From Bacteroidales bacterium UBA3843 (lineage in GTDB: Bacteria; Bacteroidota; Bacteroidia; Bacteroidales; Paludibacteraceae): 64,000 bases of DNA. Of the stretch, positions 42,102-50,541 are shown one piece after another. Numbering within the stretch: position 1 is the stretch's first letter; each line of letters begins with the position of its first letter. The notes below the pieces were generated by a model, which made no database searches, was not told the DNA's origin, and saw only the letters and a list, made by a program, of their open reading frames with translations. The translations under genes and the position numbers were made by a program. The stretch spans positions 257,630-321,629 of the forward strand of contig DGHR01000014.1 of the NCBI GenBank assembly GCA_002392745.1. Direction: 5' to 3'.

Positions 42102-43652
42102 TCAAATCAGTCCGCGCTCTTTGGCTAATTGCATCAGGTAATTACGCGCGGCTTCATACTCGTTGGGAATAATTCCGTCCAATATAGCATCTTTGATAGC
42201 GGCTTTCAGTTCTCCTACCGTGGAGCAGGGTTCTAGATGTAAGATTTCCATGATTTCATCGCCTTTGACGGGTGGTTGGAAGTTGCGGATACGGTCGCGT
42301 TCTTCCAATTCAATCATCTTCTCCCGAACCAACTGATAGTTCCGATGGAATCGGGCTTTTTTCTCTTCGTTGCGGCTCGTGATATCGGCATCGCAGAGCA
42401 ACATTAAATCTTCAATATCGTCTCCGGCTTCGAATAGTAATCGCCGAACGGCACTGTCGGTAACGGTGTCTTCTATCAGGTTGATGGGGCGCATGTGAAG
42501 GTCTACCATCTTTTTTACGTAGTCCATCTTTTCGTTTTGTGGAAGCTTCATCTTTGCAAAGATGCGGGGTACCATTTTTGCGCCTATATAGTTGTGGTTG
42601 CGGAAGGTCCAACCGGCCTGTGGATCCCACGCTTTGCTTTTGGGTTTGCCTATGTCGTGTAATAGTGCGGCCCATCTGAGCCATAGTTCTCTGTTGTCCA
42701 GTTTGTCTTCCTCTCTGTGCGGAAGGGTGGATGAGAGACTCGCTACGTTATCCAGTACTTTTAGCGTGTGCAGGAAAACGTCTTTGTGACCCCTTCCGTC
42801 TTTTGTTTCCACTCCTTTCAGTGCACTCAGTTCCGGGAATATCAGCGGTAACAGACCGGTCTTGTCTAATAAGATCCAACCTTCGGATGGACGCCTGCTG
42901 AGCATGATTTTGTTCAACTCTTCGGCTATCCGTTCACGGGTGATTATTTGGATGCGTTCGCGGTTGCGTACAATCGCGTCAAAGGTATCACTCGCCAGGT
43001 TGAAACCTAACTGGGTGGCAAAACGGATGGCACGCATCATACGCAGTGGGTCATCACTGAATGTGATATCCGGATTCAAGGGAGTGCGGATGATTCCCCT
43101 CTCTAAATCCCCGATTCCATCGAATGGATCCAGCAAATCTCCGTAACCTCGTTTCTCTGTTTCTATCCCGAATTCTTTTGCCTTTTCTCCGTTGTTCAGG
43201 CAGATAGCCAGTGCATTTATGGTAAAGTCGCGGCGGTTTTGGTCTTCTTCCAAAGTCCCGTCTTCTACTATTGGATTGCGGCTGTCGTGGCGGTAACTCT
43301 CTTTTCTTGCTCCTACAAACTCCAACTCTAATCCTCGTTTCTTCACCTGTGCAGTACCATAAGTTTTGAAGATACTCAGATGAGCCCCCTTGCCTAAACG
43401 TTTTGCTACTGCTTCCGCCAGTGTAATCCCTATTCCTGACCGTTTGTCTTCTTCCATGATAGAATGGGAAGTGGTCTTTATGACCACCACATCAATGTCT
43501 GTTGAAGGACGATGAAGAATCAAGTCGCGGACCCATCCTCCGATTACATAGCACTCCAATCCCAATCGGTCGGCTTCTTCGCCGATTAACGCAAGCGTCT
43601 TCTGCTGGTCGCTATGCATGAACCACTCTCTTATTTTTGCTTCAAAATCCAT
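42102..43652 (-). CDS. CCA-adding/poly(A) nucleotidyltransferase with HD domain
   Basis: 516 residues from the ATG at 43652. A class II nucleotidyltransferase with YVIGGWVRDLIL and TDIDVVV (catalytic Asp pair), RRDFTINALA and an RNA-binding neck, followed by an HD phosphohydrolase domain (RWAALLHDIGKP, HMRPINLIED). It repairs tRNA 3' CCA ends or adds A tails; which one cannot be told here. An earlier in-frame ATG at 43685 lies inside the promoter and is excluded. The chosen ATG is only about 10 bases beyond the -7 box, so the mRNA is nearly leaderless, or a later Met (MHSDQQ) is used. Confidence 0.9.
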   Translation of the reverse strand: MDFEAKIREWFMHSDQQKTLALIGEEADRLGLECYVIGGWVRDLILHRPSTDIDVVVIKTTSHSIMEEDKRSGIGITLAEAVAKRLGKGAHLSIFKTYGTAQVKKRGLELEFVGARKESYRHDSRNPIVEDGTLEEDQNRRDFTINALAICLNNGEKAKEFGIETEKRGYGDLLDPFDGIGDLERGIIRTPLNPDITFSDDPLRMMRAIRFATQLGFNLASDTFDAIVRNRERIQIITRERIAEELNKIMLSRRPSEGWILLDKTGLLPLIFPELSALKGVETKDGRGHKDVFLHTLKVLDNVASLSSTLPHREEDKLDNRELWLRWAALLHDIGKPKSKAWDPQAGWTFRNHNYIGAKMVPRIFAKMKLPQNEKMDYVKKMVDLHMRPINLIEDTVTDSAVRRLLFEAGDDIEDLMLLCDADITSRNEEKKARFHRNYQLVREKMIELEERDRIRNFQPPVKGDEIMEILHLEPCSTVGELKAAIKDAILDGIIPNEYEAARNYLMQLAKERGLI

Positions 43653-43662
43653 AAATCGACTG

Positions 43663-43693
43663 CAAAAGTACAAAAAAATTTGCACATATCAAA
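43663..43693 (-). promoter_or_regulatory. Promoter of the nucleotidyltransferase gene
   Basis: Minus strand TTTG (43690-43693), 19 bases, TACTTTTG (43663-43670). It interleaves with the rpsP promoter on the other strand. Confidence 0.7.
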
Positions 43694-43710
43694 ATAAAGT
43701 TGTACCTTTG
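43679..43710 (+). promoter_or_regulatory. Promoter of rpsP
   Basis: TTTG at 43679-43682, 20 bases, TACCTTTG at 43703-43710. It shares DNA with the opposing promoter. Confidence 0.8.
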
Positions 43711-43795
43711 CACGCTTTTTCGTGTAAAAAGCACGTCATTATTTATTAACCCGGGCTTGATTCGCGTAATCAATAGCCCATAAATCAACTAACAA

Positions 43796-44359
43796 ATGGC
43801 AACTAAAATTCGTCTGGCTCGTCACGGTCACAAAGACTATGCTTTCTACCACATCGTAGTAGCTGACAGCCGTTCGCCGCGTGACGGCAAGTACATCGAG
43901 CGCATCGGTTCGTTCAACCCTAACACCAATCCCGCAGCTGTAATCCTTGATTTCGAGCGCGCTTTGTATTGGGTTAACGTAGGTGCACAACCGACTGACA
44001 CCGTACGCACTATCCTTTCTAACGAGGGCGTTCTTCTCATGAAGCACCTCAATGGTGGTGTGGCTAAGGGTGCATTTAGCCAGGAAGAAGCTCAAAAGCG
44101 TTTCGACGCTTGGAAGGCTCAAAAAGATGCTAAAAACGGCAAAATCAGTGCTGCTGAAGCAGAGAAGAAAGTAGCTGCTGCCAAGGCTCTCCTCGCTCAA
44201 GAGGTAGAGACTAACAAGGCTAAAGCTGCTGCAATCGCTGAGAAGCGTGCCGCTGCTGCCGCTGAACTCGCTGCTGCTGCACAAGAGGCTGCACAGGAAG
44301 CCGCTGCTGCTGAAGCAGAGGTTAATGGCGAGGAAAATGCCGCTGAGGCAGAAGCCTAA
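43796..44359 (+). CDS. rpsP: 30S ribosomal protein S16 with Ala/Glu-rich extension
   Basis: 187 residues. The first 85 residues are the S16 core (ATKIRLARHGHKDYAFYHIV, DSRSPRDGKYIERIGSFNP). The remaining hundred are an Ala/Lys/Glu-rich helical extension with many AAA and AEA runs, ending NGEENAAEAEA. Long S16 tails are usual in Bacteroidota; the tail probably lies on the ribosome surface. Monocistronic, with a clear promoter and terminator; rimM and trmD do not follow. Confidence 0.95.
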   Translation: MATKIRLARHGHKDYAFYHIVVADSRSPRDGKYIERIGSFNPNTNPAAVILDFERALYWVNVGAQPTDTVRTILSNEGVLLMKHLNGGVAKGAFSQEEAQKRFDAWKAQKDAKNGKISAAEAEKKVAAAKALLAQEVETNKAKAAAIAEKRAAAAAELAAAAQEAAQEAAAAEAEVNGEENAAEAEA

Positions 44360-44404
44360 AACGCTCGGAAAATCGATATATCCACATATCGAAATACCGA
44401 AAAA

Positions 44405-44438
44405 GAAAGTCCAAGACGTAAGTTTTGGGCTTTTTTTT
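44405..44438 (+). terminator. rpsP terminator
   Basis: Stem AAAGTCCAAGAC / GTTTTGGGCTTT followed by eight T. Confidence 0.8.
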
Positions 44439-44456
44439 ATGCAAAGATGAGATTTT

Positions 44457-44488
44457 TTTGCATATATGCAAAATTTGTTGTACCTTTG
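44457..44488 (+). promoter_or_regulatory. Promoter of the polysaccharide gene set
   Basis: TTTG at 44457-44460, 20 bases, TACCTTTG at 44481-44488. It rules out the in-frame ATG at 44466 and fixes the first start at 44514. Confidence 0.8.
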
Positions 44489-44513
44489 CACACTTTTATT
44501 GGCTATACGATTA

Positions 44514-45728
44514 ATGGAGAATTATACCACCAGTATATTTATTGTTGCAATCTTGTTCGGATTGTTGGATCTGCTGACGGATCGTTGGTCGGCTGTACAA
44601 CGGCAGTTGTTCCCGATTTTGTCTTGCGTTCTCTATTTCCTTTGTATCATTACTTATTACTATGGACCGGATATTCAGACCTATGTGCCTCATTATGAAA
44701 CAATAGAATCTCTGGGGGAGGTGTGGCATAAAGGAGGGGACAATAAGTTTGAAATAGGATATAGTTTGTTATGTAGCCTTTTGCATGGACTTGGATGGAG
44801 TTATTGGTGGATGACATGGACCGTTAAAACACTCTATTTTATTGCACTTTGGTTGCTGCTTCGTACATTGCCAAAGAGGAAAATCTTTGCGTTATCGTGT
44901 ATTGTAATGACGGATACGAATCTTATTATGCATGAGGCACGCCAATGCTTGGCAGTTTCGTTTTTTGTCTTCATGATACTATTACTGCAGCATAAAAAAT
45001 ATATCTGGGCTGTAGTATGTGCCGTAGTGACGGTTTTTATGCATAAATCAGGTTTCTTCCCCATCGGATTGACACTTTGCGGGATGTTTCTCTACCGGAC
45101 ACGCCAATATGCAGCAATCTATACAATACTGACCATCATCCTATTGGTACTTGTCGTTTTGCCGGTGCAACGAATTTCAACTTCTATAATGGATGTTCTG
45201 CCGCTCCCCCAAACTTATATTGCTTCCCTTTCTCATCACCTGAGTTTGGGACTCCAACTCCAGACTGTAGCGGTTATATATTTGGCTCTGCTGCTGATTT
45301 TCGGCATCTATTTGAGTTATGACTCCCAGCGGAAGTACACATGGTATGCAGTAATGGCACTTTGTGGGATGGGGGTTATAGTAATACTTTATCCCTATTA
45401 TTTTTTGTTAGTGCGTTTGCGGTCATACTTTGTCCCGTTTATTGTGTGTTATCTGGTGGTGCTTTTATCGGACGCTTCCCGTACTCGGGCCGTTCCTTAT
45501 GGTACTATGATGAAGCAGGCATTGATGATGTTGGTCTTGGTATACTATATCCATGTGGCGGTAAGCCAGGAACGCGGAGCCAAATTATTACAATCACCGG
45601 TGTACCGTGGATGTACTGTATTTGAATTAACACAAGCTTCCTCACGGCAAATTCGTAACAGACAAATGCAAATAGCCGCCTCGTATTGGAAAAACGATTA
45701 TATGCAACGCGCGAAAAGTACATTATGA
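44514..45728 (+). CDS. EpsG-family polysaccharide polymerase-like membrane protein
   Basis: 404 residues with about ten hydrophobic spans (for example SIFIVAILFGLLDLL, YAAIYTILTIILLVLVV, VAVIYLALLLIFGIYL). The motif FEIGYSLLCSLL and the following HEARQCLAVSFFVF match the EpsG family, which contains polymerases that join repeat units of surface polysaccharides. It heads a set of five glycosyltransferases joined by overlapping stop and start codons. No flippase or initiating transferase is in the window. Confidence 0.8.
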   Translation: MENYTTSIFIVAILFGLLDLLTDRWSAVQRQLFPILSCVLYFLCIITYYYGPDIQTYVPHYETIESLGEVWHKGGDNKFEIGYSLLCSLLHGLGWSYWWMTWTVKTLYFIALWLLLRTLPKRKIFALSCIVMTDTNLIMHEARQCLAVSFFVFMILLLQHKKYIWAVVCAVVTVFMHKSGFFPIGLTLCGMFLYRTRQYAAIYTILTIILLVLVVLPVQRISTSIMDVLPLPQTYIASLSHHLSLGLQLQTVAVIYLALLLIFGIYLSYDSQRKYTWYAVMALCGMGVIVILYPYYFLLVRLRSYFVPFIVCYLVVLLSDASRTRAVPYGTMMKQALMMLVLVYYIHVAVSQERGAKLLQSPVYRGCTVFELTQASSRQIRNRQMQIAASYWKNDYMQRAKSTL

Positions 45729-46555
45729 TTTTTATTCTCCTGTCTACATATAATGGTGAGCGTTTTTTGAGAGAACAGTTGGACTCCATTCTGGCGCAGA
45801 CATACACCGACTGGCGGTTGTATGTCCGAGATGATGGTTCCGGCGATGGTACATGCTCCATTTTGAAGGCCTATGCGCAGAAGGATGCACGTATCACGAT
45901 TATCGAGAAGGCTGAGAAACTCGGTGCCAAGCGTTCGTTTATGTATCTGTTGGAGCAATTCGGAGAAGCGGACTATTTTGCCTTCGCTGACCAAGACGAT
46001 GTATGGGATTCCGACAAATTGGAGGTTTGTCTGAATAGCATGCAGAAACAGGAAAAACAGACACCGGACATACCGATAGTTGTGCATACAGACCTGCGGG
46101 TGGTGGACGAGCATTTGCAGCCTATAGCTCCGTCGTTTTGGCAATATTGTAATATCCGTCCCAAACTGCTGGATAACAATATTCATTATATGGCATTATG
46201 CTCCAGCGTAACCGGATGTGCGATGCTGTTCAACCGCGCAGCGCGCGCTTGTGCGCTTCCTATGCGAGAGAATGCTTTCATGCATGACTTATGGATAGCA
46301 CAGCGTACATTGCTCAATGGCGGATATGTCATTCCGCTTTATCGGACTACGATTGCGTACCGCCAGCACGGCAGTAATGTACTCGGGGCTACAAGATATA
46401 CGGCGTGGGGCAAATCGCTACGCAAGAGAATAGAGGACGTACAGTTCACATACTCTGTCTCGCATCCGGAAATATTTGCCAATAAATTACAGTTCTGTTG
46501 GTGGAAAATCAAATATACTTTCCATCGGCTGTTTACTTCAGAGAACCATGGTTGA
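45725..46555 (+). CDS. Glycosyltransferase family 2 (rhamnosyltransferase-like)
   Basis: 276 residues. The GT-A fold starts IFILLSTYNGERFLREQL, with the nucleotide-sugar motif RDDGSGDGT and the metal/acceptor motif FADQDDVW. These are typical of rhamnosyl- or similar transferases; the donor sugar is unknown. The start overlaps the previous stop as ATGA. Confidence 0.9.
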   Translation: MIFILLSTYNGERFLREQLDSILAQTYTDWRLYVRDDGSGDGTCSILKAYAQKDARITIIEKAEKLGAKRSFMYLLEQFGEADYFAFADQDDVWDSDKLEVCLNSMQKQEKQTPDIPIVVHTDLRVVDEHLQPIAPSFWQYCNIRPKLLDNNIHYMALCSSVTGCAMLFNRAARACALPMRENAFMHDLWIAQRTLLNGGYVIPLYRTTIAYRQHGSNVLGATRYTAWGKSLRKRIEDVQFTYSVSHPEIFANKLQFCWWKIKYTFHRLFTSENHG

Positions 46556-47456
46556 TATTTTGATGGCTACATATAACGGGGCAAAGTTTGTGGAGGATCA
46601 ACTCCTCTCTTTCTACCGGCAAAGTTACACAGACTGGCGGTGTATCATGCATGACGATGGCTCAACCGATGGTACTGTGGATATCCTGCGCGCATGGACG
46701 GAGAAAGACCCGCGTTTTATTTTGAAAGAAGATGGGATTAAGGGTCTTGGTCCTGCAAAACATTTTATCTATCTGCTGCAATATTCGGATGCACCATGGG
46801 TAATGTGGTCAGACCAGGACGATATATGGTTTGAGAATAAAGTGGAGACAATGCTGCAAGCGGGTGACAATGCGCATTTCAAGGATGCCGGAGTGGTCTA
46901 TGCCAATGCGGAGTTGTGGAATCCGCAGCAAGGCATTATATCGAAGCGCAATACTCTATATTATCCGCACGCGCTGAAAGATATGCTGTTTCTCAATTCC
47001 GGTGTTCAGGGAGCCTCAGCTTTGTTCAACGCCCCTATGCGCTCACTTATGTTGGAGCCTGAGGAAATATATGCTATGCATGATCATACTCTCCTTTTGG
47101 TGGCTGTTACAATGGGAGAAATTGTCTATGTGGACAAGGCTCTCATGTATTACCGCCAGCATGAGGATAATGTCACGGGAAATGCACCTGGTAGCAAGTG
47201 TAAGAAACTGATGTTGATGTGGGCACACCGGCATGAACCTATCATCTTTACCTCTCATTACAATGCTACAAGGGCGTTTTACTCTCATTTCCAGAATAGT
47301 CTCAGTAACTCTGACAAACGGATATTGGAGATTTTCCTCAATCTACCCCAATATGGTTGGTTCAAACGCTTTTTTATTATCGTGAGGGAGCATTTTACCT
47401 TGCTCGGATCAAGGTATTTATTATGGATTAAACTTTTTCTGCGACGATATATATGA
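46548..47456 (+). CDS. Glycosyltransferase family 2 (paralog of the preceding gene)
   Basis: 302 residues from ATG 46548, overlapping the previous gene by eight bases. MVDILMATYNGAKFVEDQLL, HDDGSTDGT and WSDQDDIWF align closely with the preceding enzyme, so a duplication is likely and the two probably add successive residues of one glycan. Confidence 0.9.
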   Translation: MVDILMATYNGAKFVEDQLLSFYRQSYTDWRCIMHDDGSTDGTVDILRAWTEKDPRFILKEDGIKGLGPAKHFIYLLQYSDAPWVMWSDQDDIWFENKVETMLQAGDNAHFKDAGVVYANAELWNPQQGIISKRNTLYYPHALKDMLFLNSGVQGASALFNAPMRSLMLEPEEIYAMHDHTLLLVAVTMGEIVYVDKALMYYRQHEDNVTGNAPGSKCKKLMLMWAHRHEPIIFTSHYNATRAFYSHFQNSLSNSDKRILEIFLNLPQYGWFKRFFIIVREHFTLLGSRYLLWIKLFLRRYI

Positions 47457-48571
47457 TAAAACATGTACTCATAGACGGCACTACGATTTCCCGTCATATG
47501 GATGGGTTATCCCAATATATTCTTAATATAGTGAGCCGCTTTCCCAAGCGCGACGACTGGCAGTACCATGTGGTGGTGCGTCCCGGAGAATGTCCGAACG
47601 ATTATCTCTACCGATGGGAAAATCAAGGAATGCTTATCCACACGGCAGATATTGCTCCGATTGGTCCGATACGCGAATGGCAATTTAAGCAATGGCTGCG
47701 TTCGCAAATTCCTTTCGATGCTGCTTTGGCACCCAGCAACCAGTACCCTATGGCATTGACGATACCGACAATATACGTGGTACATGATATAATCTATGAA
47801 CGTTACCCTGGGCAGTTGGGTAGACATGCCGCTCTTAAACGGCTGTGGCTTCACCGCAATGTGGCACATGGACTGAAACAAGCGCGTTACATCGTGGCTG
47901 TTAGCCAATTTACCAAAGACGAAATCCTTCGCTTCCACTCTCATGTTGATGCAAATAAGATTCGCGTGGTGTACGAAGGATGGGAACATCTGCAGGAAAA
48001 CTCGGGCAATATGATAGCCGAGACTCCGTTCGATGAATATATACTCTATATCGGCAGTTCACGCGGACATAAGAATTTGCAAGGTTTGATTGACGCCATG
48101 GCACTCGCCGCGGATAGCATTCCCGATAGAAAGGGACTGGTTATCGTTGGAGACAACCGTATGCTTAATGATACGCAGCGGGAAAAGATAAGTGAGCTTA
48201 ACACTAAGATATTGATGACAGGATGGCTGGGGGGAGAGCAGTTGGATGCATATTATCGTGGAGCCAAAGCGGTCGTATTCCCTTCTCTCTGTGAAGGATT
48301 TGGTATTCCGGTGCTGGAAGCATTCTATTATCAAAAGCCTTTGATTGTCAGCAATACATCCTCTTTGCCCGAAGTGGCAGGAGAGGCAGGTGTCTATTTT
48401 AGTCCTTCAAAACCGGAAGAAATAGCCCAAGCATTGGTAAATGCACTGAACATGCCTGAGTCTGAAAGAAGCAAATGGATACAAAAAGGTACTAGGAGAC
48501 TTCATGACTTCAGCTGGCAGAAAACAGCTGATGAAATCGGCCAATTATTAGCGAATTTATTGAACGGATGA
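47453..48571 (+). CDS. Glycosyltransferase family 4
   Basis: 372 residues, GT-B fold. The C-terminal nucleotide-binding domain carries CEGFGIPVLEAFYYQKP (E...E motif), LYIGSSRGHKNLQGLIDA and SLPEVAGEAGVYF. Retaining enzyme; sugar unknown. ATGA overlap with the previous gene. Confidence 0.92.
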   Translation: MIKHVLIDGTTISRHMDGLSQYILNIVSRFPKRDDWQYHVVVRPGECPNDYLYRWENQGMLIHTADIAPIGPIREWQFKQWLRSQIPFDAALAPSNQYPMALTIPTIYVVHDIIYERYPGQLGRHAALKRLWLHRNVAHGLKQARYIVAVSQFTKDEILRFHSHVDANKIRVVYEGWEHLQENSGNMIAETPFDEYILYIGSSRGHKNLQGLIDAMALAADSIPDRKGLVIVGDNRMLNDTQREKISELNTKILMTGWLGGEQLDAYYRGAKAVVFPSLCEGFGIPVLEAFYYQKPLIVSNTSSLPEVAGEAGVYFSPSKPEEIAQALVNALNMPESERSKWIQKGTRRLHDFSWQKTADEIGQLLANLLNG

Positions 48572-49692
48572 AAGGAAAAATAGCATTTGTAGGGAATAGC
48601 GCCCGCACTATGATGAACTTCCGTATGGGAGTAATGAAGGCGTTGACAGAAGATAACTATGAAGTGGTGATGATTGCTCCACAGGATTGCGACATAAGCC
48701 CTCTTCAAGGATCTGGAATTCGTTTTATAGCTATTAAAATTGATTGCAAAGGGATGAACCCTTGGCGCGATATTCATCTCATCCTGGATTTAAAGAATAT
48801 CTATAGGAGCGAGCATTTCGATTTTATATTTCATTTTACAATCAAGGCTGTTATATATGGTTCGATGGCAGCCGCATTATGTCATATAAAGCATATCAGC
48901 GTAGTCACAGGGTTAGGATACACCTTCATCAAACGGAACTGGCTTTTCCTCATTTCCCGTGCGCTGCACCGTGTAGCACTACGGAAAGCAGAGGCTGTGT
49001 GGTTTCTCAATCAGGACGACTGCGATTGTTTCGTATCCTTGAAGATAGTGCCTTCCAAGAAAGTGCATGTGATTCATGGAGAAGGCGTAGATACTTCTTT
49101 CTTCGCAACCGATAAACCGTTACCGGAGCCATTTACCTTCATTTATATCGGCCGGATGCTGCGCTATAAAGGAGTTGAACTATTCGTTCGGGCGGCAGAG
49201 ATTCTTCGAAAAGAATACCCGCGGGTCCGGTGGCAGTTACTCGGTCCGTTAGACAATGACGATTTGGATTGCATTACCGCGGGAGAGATAGAGGAATGGG
49301 TGCAACACGGTTTTGTAGAATATCTCGGAGTGGCGAAAGATGTACGTCCCTATATAGAACAGGCCTCTTGTGCAGTCCTTCCCTCCTATTTTCGAGAGGG
49401 TGTACCCCGTTCTTTGTTGGAATCCGCATCCATGGAACGGATTATCCTTACCACCAACTCCGTCGGATGCAAAGAGGTGGTTCAAAACGGCGTGAATGGA
49501 CTAGTCTGCGAGATGAATAGTCTGGATAGTCTGGCAGAGGCAATGCGGAAAATTGTAGAAATGCCGTCTTCACAACTTCAGCAAATGGGTCAAAACGGAC
49601 GGAAGTATGTATTGCATTTATTTGACGAGAAAATTATCATCGCCGAGTATCAAAAAGCATTGCAGAAGTATCTAAATAAAGAGACGAAATAA
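48568..49692 (+). CDS. Glycosyltransferase family 4, capsule/O-antigen type
   Basis: 374 residues, GT-B fold. N-terminal half KIAFVGNSARTMMNFRMGV and HISVVTGLGYTFIKR are like the transferases that add the second sugar in Bacteroides capsule clusters. The C-terminal half has FREGVPRSLLESASMERI. ATGA overlap with the previous gene. Confidence 0.9.
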   Translation: MKGKIAFVGNSARTMMNFRMGVMKALTEDNYEVVMIAPQDCDISPLQGSGIRFIAIKIDCKGMNPWRDIHLILDLKNIYRSEHFDFIFHFTIKAVIYGSMAAALCHIKHISVVTGLGYTFIKRNWLFLISRALHRVALRKAEAVWFLNQDDCDCFVSLKIVPSKKVHVIHGEGVDTSFFATDKPLPEPFTFIYIGRMLRYKGVELFVRAAEILRKEYPRVRWQLLGPLDNDDLDCITAGEIEEWVQHGFVEYLGVAKDVRPYIEQASCAVLPSYFREGVPRSLLESASMERIILTTNSVGCKEVVQNGVNGLVCEMNSLDSLAEAMRKIVEMPSSQLQQMGQNGRKYVLHLFDEKIIIAEYQKALQKYLNKETK

Positions 49693-50541
49693 ATGTTAAA
49701 TATCTCTATCGTCTTATATCGTCCGAAATGGGAACAGGAGGTTATCCCCTTGTTGCAGGAATTGTTGCGCATCCGGAATCTTCGCAAACTATATCTGCTG
49801 GACAATACCGAACCGGAATTCCGTAAGACGGAAACGGCAAAACAGAAAGAGACCCTTGCCACGCAATTTGGTACTAAACAATTGCGATATATGGCAATGC
49901 CTTCCAATCTGGGGTATGGCAAGGCGCATAACATTGCTCTACGAGAGAGCGCTTACTACAAGACGGAACTGCACCTTGTCATGAATAGTGACATCCGCGT
50001 CTCTGCGGAGGATATTGATGCCATGCATGATTGGATGTTGACACATTCGCAGGTGGGGCAGTTGATGCCGAAAGTCCTTAACCCGGACGGCACTCAGCAG
50101 TTTCTCGCCAAACGGCTTCCTTCACCGCTGGATGTGTTCGGTCGGCGTTTTCTGCCTGAATGGATGGCAGCGCGGCGTAATAAACGCTACGAACTGCGGG
50201 ATTTAGACCTATCGCGCCCCCAGAACGCACCTTATCTTAGCGGCTGTTTTATGCTCCTCCGCACCACAGCTGCTGTGGACGCCGGACTATTTGATGAATG
50301 TTTTTTCATGTATCCGGAAGACATCGACCTCACGCGACGGATTCATCGCAACTGGCTCACGCTATATTATCCGCAGTGGACCATTATACATGCGCATGCA
50401 CGCGATTCCTATAAAAATAAACACATGCTTTGGGTTCATATCCAAAACATGTGCCGTTATTTCAATAAATGGGGGTGGCTCTTCGATTCCGAACGTCGCC
50501 GTTTCAATCGCTTTGATTATATCCGCTCCAGTTTGGCGTAG
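49693..50541 (+). CDS. Glycosyltransferase family 2, WbbL-like
   Basis: 282 residues. Motifs AMPSNLGYGKAHNIAL, VMNSDIRV (DxD-like), YLSGCFMLLR and ECFFMYPEDIDLTRRI are typical of WbbL-type rhamnosyltransferases. It begins directly at the previous stop. Its last 25 bases overlap the convergent helicase gene. Confidence 0.9.
   Translation: MLNISIVLYRPKWEQEVIPLLQELLRIRNLRKLYLLDNTEPEFRKTETAKQKETLATQFGTKQLRYMAMPSNLGYGKAHNIALRESAYYKTELHLVMNSDIRVSAEDIDAMHDWMLTHSQVGQLMPKVLNPDGTQQFLAKRLPSPLDVFGRRFLPEWMAARRNKRYELRDLDLSRPQNAPYLSGCFMLLRTTAAVDAGLFDECFFMYPEDIDLTRRIHRNWLTLYYPQWTIIHAHARDSYKNKHMLWVHIQNMCRYFNKWGWLFDSERRRFNRFDYIRSSLA

Noticed and set aside
44466..44513. Upstream in-frame ATG for the EpsG-like gene
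   Set aside because: It overlaps the promoter, so it cannot be in the transcript.
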